42,718 bases of DNA from Clostridia bacterium (lineage in GTDB: Bacteria; Bacillota; Clostridia; Oscillospirales; CAG-272), in contig JAFQPI010000057.1 in NCBI GenBank assembly GCA_017411805.1, positions 1-42,718 on the forward strand, read 5' to 3'. Both the position numbers and the translations under genes were made by a program. The notes beneath the pieces are model-generated. The model was not told the DNA's origin. It did no database searches and saw only the letters and a list, made by a program, of their open reading frames with translations. Numbering within the stretch: the first letter of the stretch is position 1; each line of letters begins with the position of its first letter. Below, piece after piece: positions 41,054 to 42,718 of this stretch.

Positions 41054-41530
41054 TTATTTTTCTATGTATTCCTTAAAAAATTCTGCCCACGGCGTTTCAC
41101 CGCAGTAATCGGAATGATCATATTTGTGACGTCCTTGCCCATCACTGCCAGCGGCATAAGAATATAAGCCGCCTTCGGCAATAATATCATAACCGCCGTC
41201 CGAATACACTACGGCTATAATATATCCATCATAATCACATCCACCATCCATAGGTATTGGGAAAAAGACTACTTCTTTCTCAAAATCGAGGGCGCAAAGA
41301 GTATCTAAAAAGTTCGAGTGTTGCTCAGGTTCTAAAATCACAATCGGCTCATTTTCTTCAAGGAAAGCGTGAATGTCTCCCTCGTAATACGATTTCTCGG
41401 GATTAAATATTTCTATAGATTGAACATTAGCCCGATCCAGTGAAAACTCCAAATCTTTTTTTATATTAGCGCAAGAGGATAAACAGAAAATCAAAAGTAA
41501 GCTTATGAGCAACATGGTTATCTTTTTCAT
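41054..41530 (-). CDS. Small lipoprotein of unknown function
   Basis: A 158-residue predicted lipoprotein. The signal peptide MKKITMLLISLLLIFCLSS ends at the lipid Cys in LSSC. The mature part (IEIFNPEKSYYEG, VVFFPIPMDGGCDYDGYII, AEGGLYSYAAGSDG) is an alpha/beta domain that I do not recognise. RBS AGAAAGGTGGTGGTG is long and resembles the full anti-SD complement with one changed base. The gene stands alone between two copies of a foldback repeat. Confidence 0.65.
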   Translation of the reverse strand: MKKITMLLISLLLIFCLSSCANIKKDLEFSLDRANVQSIEIFNPEKSYYEGDIHAFLEENEPIVILEPEQHSNFLDTLCALDFEKEVVFFPIPMDGGCDYDGYIIAVVYSDGGYDIIAEGGLYSYAAGSDGQGRHKYDHSDYCGETPWAEFFKEYIEK

Positions 41531-41553
41531 ATCACCACCACCTTTCTGATTTT

Positions 41554-41582
41554 ATTATAGCACACTTTGGGGCAGAGTGCAA
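41554..41582 (-). promoter_or_regulatory. Promoter of the lipoprotein gene at 41054
   Basis: -35 TTGCAC (41577-41582), 17-bp spacer ending TGC, -10 TATAAT (41554-41559), minus strand. Confidence 0.75.
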
Positions 41583-41596
41583 GAGGTTGAGAAAAA

Positions 41597-41757
41597 ATGA
41601 AATCGCGCGATGCGCGATGAAATCCTCGCACGGCTCGGATGAAATCTTCGGCGTTCCGCCTCAGATGAAATTAAATCCGCCTCCGTCTCCTGCCGCAAGG
41701 CAGATTTCATCGCGAAGCGATTTCACCCGCCGAAGGCGGATTTAGCTGAAAAAAGGA
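41597..41757 (-). repeat. Foldback repeat, long copy
   Basis: ATGAAAT recurs at 41597, 41617, 41639 and 41665 with small palindromes between, and is answered by GATTTCATCGCGAAGCGATTTC (41703 on, quoted as pieces). The tail matches the short copy at 40924-40987. Such ATGAAATC-spaced elements look like dispersed non-coding repeats. Confidence 0.7.
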
Positions 41758-41762
41758 TGCCA

Positions 41763-42260
41763 TCAGTTTGATGTTTTGATACTCCAAATATATGTACCAT
41801 CATTTTTAATCTCACCGTACTGTATGATAAGTATTTGATTGCTTTCAAAGGCATCCACAACTTCTTCAGAAAAAGTATTGGCAGGGGAAATGATCTGCCC
41901 TTCTATTTCTATAACAACGGTATATCCTGAAAAACTTCCCCTATAATACTCTTCCTCCACCGAAACAACAGTAACATCTCCCTCTAAAACAGAGGCGTTC
42001 CCTTTTTCCATATGATAATCCCAAGATGTGTATTTTATAAAATGGGTGGCAAATACAATCGAAAACACAAGAGGAATGATCACAAATGGTATAAAGTCAA
42101 GAATACGTTTAAAGAAATATTTCAACCCATTCTTTAACTCGTTCTTCATTTGTCGAGCTATAAATTTGACAACAAGCGCAGTAACCACAAGCATTCCGAT
42201 GGCGGCAAGTGCAAAAATAATAATCATGAAAGAACCAAATTCAAATTTATATATTTCCAT
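41763..42260 (-). CDS. Small membrane protein with soluble C-terminal domain
   Basis: A 165-residue protein. The ATG at 42260 is used; an ATG at 42227 is also possible. Residues about 11-35 (IIIFALAAIGMLVVTALVV) and 55-80 (FIPFVIIPLVFSIVFATHF) are membrane spans. The C-terminal part (WDYHMEKGNASVLEGDVT, GSFSGYTVVIEIEGQI) resembles a small beta domain facing outside. No family is recognised. RBS AGAAAGGCGGTG. It stands alone. Confidence 0.6.
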   Translation of the reverse strand: MEIYKFEFGSFMIIIFALAAIGMLVVTALVVKFIARQMKNELKNGLKYFFKRILDFIPFVIIPLVFSIVFATHFIKYTSWDYHMEKGNASVLEGDVTVVSVEEEYYRGSFSGYTVVIEIEGQIISPANTFSEEVVDAFESNQILIIQYGEIKNDGTYIWSIKTSN

Positions 42261-42287
42261 AAATATACACACCGCCTTTCTGGGTTT

Positions 42288-42316
42288 ATTATAGCACAAA
42301 ACCTCTTACTTTTCAA
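42288..42316 (-). promoter_or_regulatory. Promoter of the small membrane protein gene
   Basis: -35 TTGAAA (42311-42316), 17-bp spacer ending TGC, -10 TATAAT (42288-42293), minus strand. Confidence 0.7.
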
Positions 42317-42339
42317 CCGTTATAATTATAATAAAAAAT

Positions 42340-42450
42340 GCTTTTCGCCTCAGCGAAAAGCTACCTCACTTCTTACCTCTTCCCTTTTACCTATTACTTC
42401 CCAAAAAATCCTGCCATTTTAGGTAAGAGTGAAGAGGTAAGAGGTAATCA
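42340..42450. repeat. Noncoding stretch with hairpin and TTACCTCTT repeats
   Basis: It holds GCTTTTCGC-CTCA-GCGAAAAGC (42340-42361) and A/G-rich inverted words (CTTACCTCTT near 42371; AGAGGTAAGAGGTAA near 42433). No gene is seen in 42261-42587. Confidence 0.5.
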
Positions 42451-42553
42451 TAACCACCAGTAAACTGGTGGTTTGCACGGCCCCTATAAGGGGCTAATAC
42501 AGGCTTCATCCCTGAAAGGGACCACCGAAGCTTGACAACGCATTACACTCACA

Positions 42554-42584
42554 GGCAGCCGCTCACGTGCGGCTGTCTTTTTTT
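42554..42584 (+). terminator. Plus-strand intrinsic terminator beside tnpA stop
   Basis: GGCAGCCGC (42554-42562) pairs with GCGGCTGTC (42569-42577, one GU), followed by TTTTTTT (42578-42584). It faces rightward, against tnpA. Confidence 0.8.
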
Positions 42585-42587
42585 AGC

Positions 42588-42718
42588 CTATTTATTCTTA
42601 GCACCCGTAAACGGGTCTGTGTATTCTTTGAAGCTTATTTGATCTGAAGCATTGTCTTCTTCAAGTTGATTTCGTATGTACTCGGCAATTATTTTTTTAT
42701 TTCTCCCTACTGTATCTA
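42588..42718 (-). CDS. IS200/IS605 transposase TnpA, C-terminal tail only
   Basis: The gene runs off the right edge; 42 codons and the TAG (42588-42590) are visible. The residues DTVGRNKKIIAEYIRNQ, then LEEDNASDQISFKEY and TDPFTG, match the C-terminal helix and tail of Y1 (HUH) transposases, which cut single-stranded DNA. The catalytic Tyr and HUH motif would be outside the window. The visible part has no stop. Confidence 0.75.
   Translation of the reverse strand, partial: DTVGRNKKIIAEYIRNQLEEDNASDQISFKEYTDPFTGAKNK

Larger units (their letters stand above)
42451..42718 (-). mobile_element. End of an IS200/IS605 element
   Basis: It consists of the tail of the tnpA-like gene (42588-42718) and its noncoding end with hairpins AACCACCAGT-AA-ACTGGTGGTT (42452-42473) and GCCCC-TATAA-GGGGC (42480-42494). 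IS200/IS605 ends carry hairpins recognised by the transposase rather than inverted repeats. The outer boundary near 42451 is an inference. Confidence 0.65.

Overview
The window looks like chromosomal DNA of a gut-type member of the Clostridia (Bacillota). The evidence is indirect: strong AAGGAGG-type ribosome binding sites, sigma-A promoters with TGn-TATAAT, several lipoproteins, a Gly-Cys-Gly C-terminal membrane anchor, an EFR1-type flavodoxin-ferredoxin, a glycyl radical enzyme, and many anaerobe-type carbohydrate enzymes. No rRNA, tRNA or CRISPR array was seen, so the species cannot be named.

Layout. 1-859: right part of an IS481-type insertion sequence. 1008-3058: minus-strand pair of an EFR1 ferredoxin and a PP-loop ATPase. 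3077-3350: a MITE-like element with perfect inverted ends and a TA duplication. 3440-5209: lipoprotein. 5284-9648: leftward group of a zinc-ribbon membrane protein, an unknown protein, an M20 amidohydrolase and a metallo-beta-lactamase (MBL) hydrolase. 9782-12070: leftward amino-acid ABC transporter operon whose binding protein appears circularly permuted. 12226-17508: TPR-DUF1963 fusion, LamG-metallophosphatase, YwaF-type membrane protein and an SDR. 17708-21804: lipoprotein, TauE/SafE exporter with a PhnP-like MBL protein, and an M3 oligoendopeptidase. 21831-22220: ten consecutive hairpins. 22259-25631: second SDR, a DUF3800 gene behind a structured leader RNA, a HEAT-like protein and a frameshifted YgjV. 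25787-27400: GH20-like glycosidase. 27530-27950: inverted pair of dispersed repeats. 27977-31871: XRE regulator, then an operon of a TIM-barrel protein, a second PhnP-like MBL protein and a membrane protein. 32037-35965: rightward glycyl radical enzyme, aldo-keto reductase and radical-SAM activase. 35997-37418: membrane-bound XRE regulator. 37519-40857: leftward operon of a beta-helix protein, GH32 and a URO-D-family protein. 41054-42260: two small envelope proteins behind repeated leader sequences. 42451-42718: end of an IS200/IS605 element.

Main points of interest. (1) The ABC binding protein at 11252-12070 has its domain order rotated. (2) The DUF3800 gene has a consensus promoter, two GNRA-loop hairpins and an intrinsic terminator before its start codon. 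(3) The glycyl radical enzyme has Gly-Cys-Asn-Trp where most eliminases have Gly-Cys-Val-Glu, and forms a three-gene operon. (4) Repeats are dense and include a TA-flanked MITE, a hairpin array and a repeat linked to near-identical promoter/RBS leaders.

Functionally the region reads as sugar and peptide scavenging: GH20, GH32, a beta-helix protein, a TIM-barrel protein, an M3 peptidase, an M20 amidohydrolase and amino-acid uptake. All functions are inferred from sequence motifs alone.
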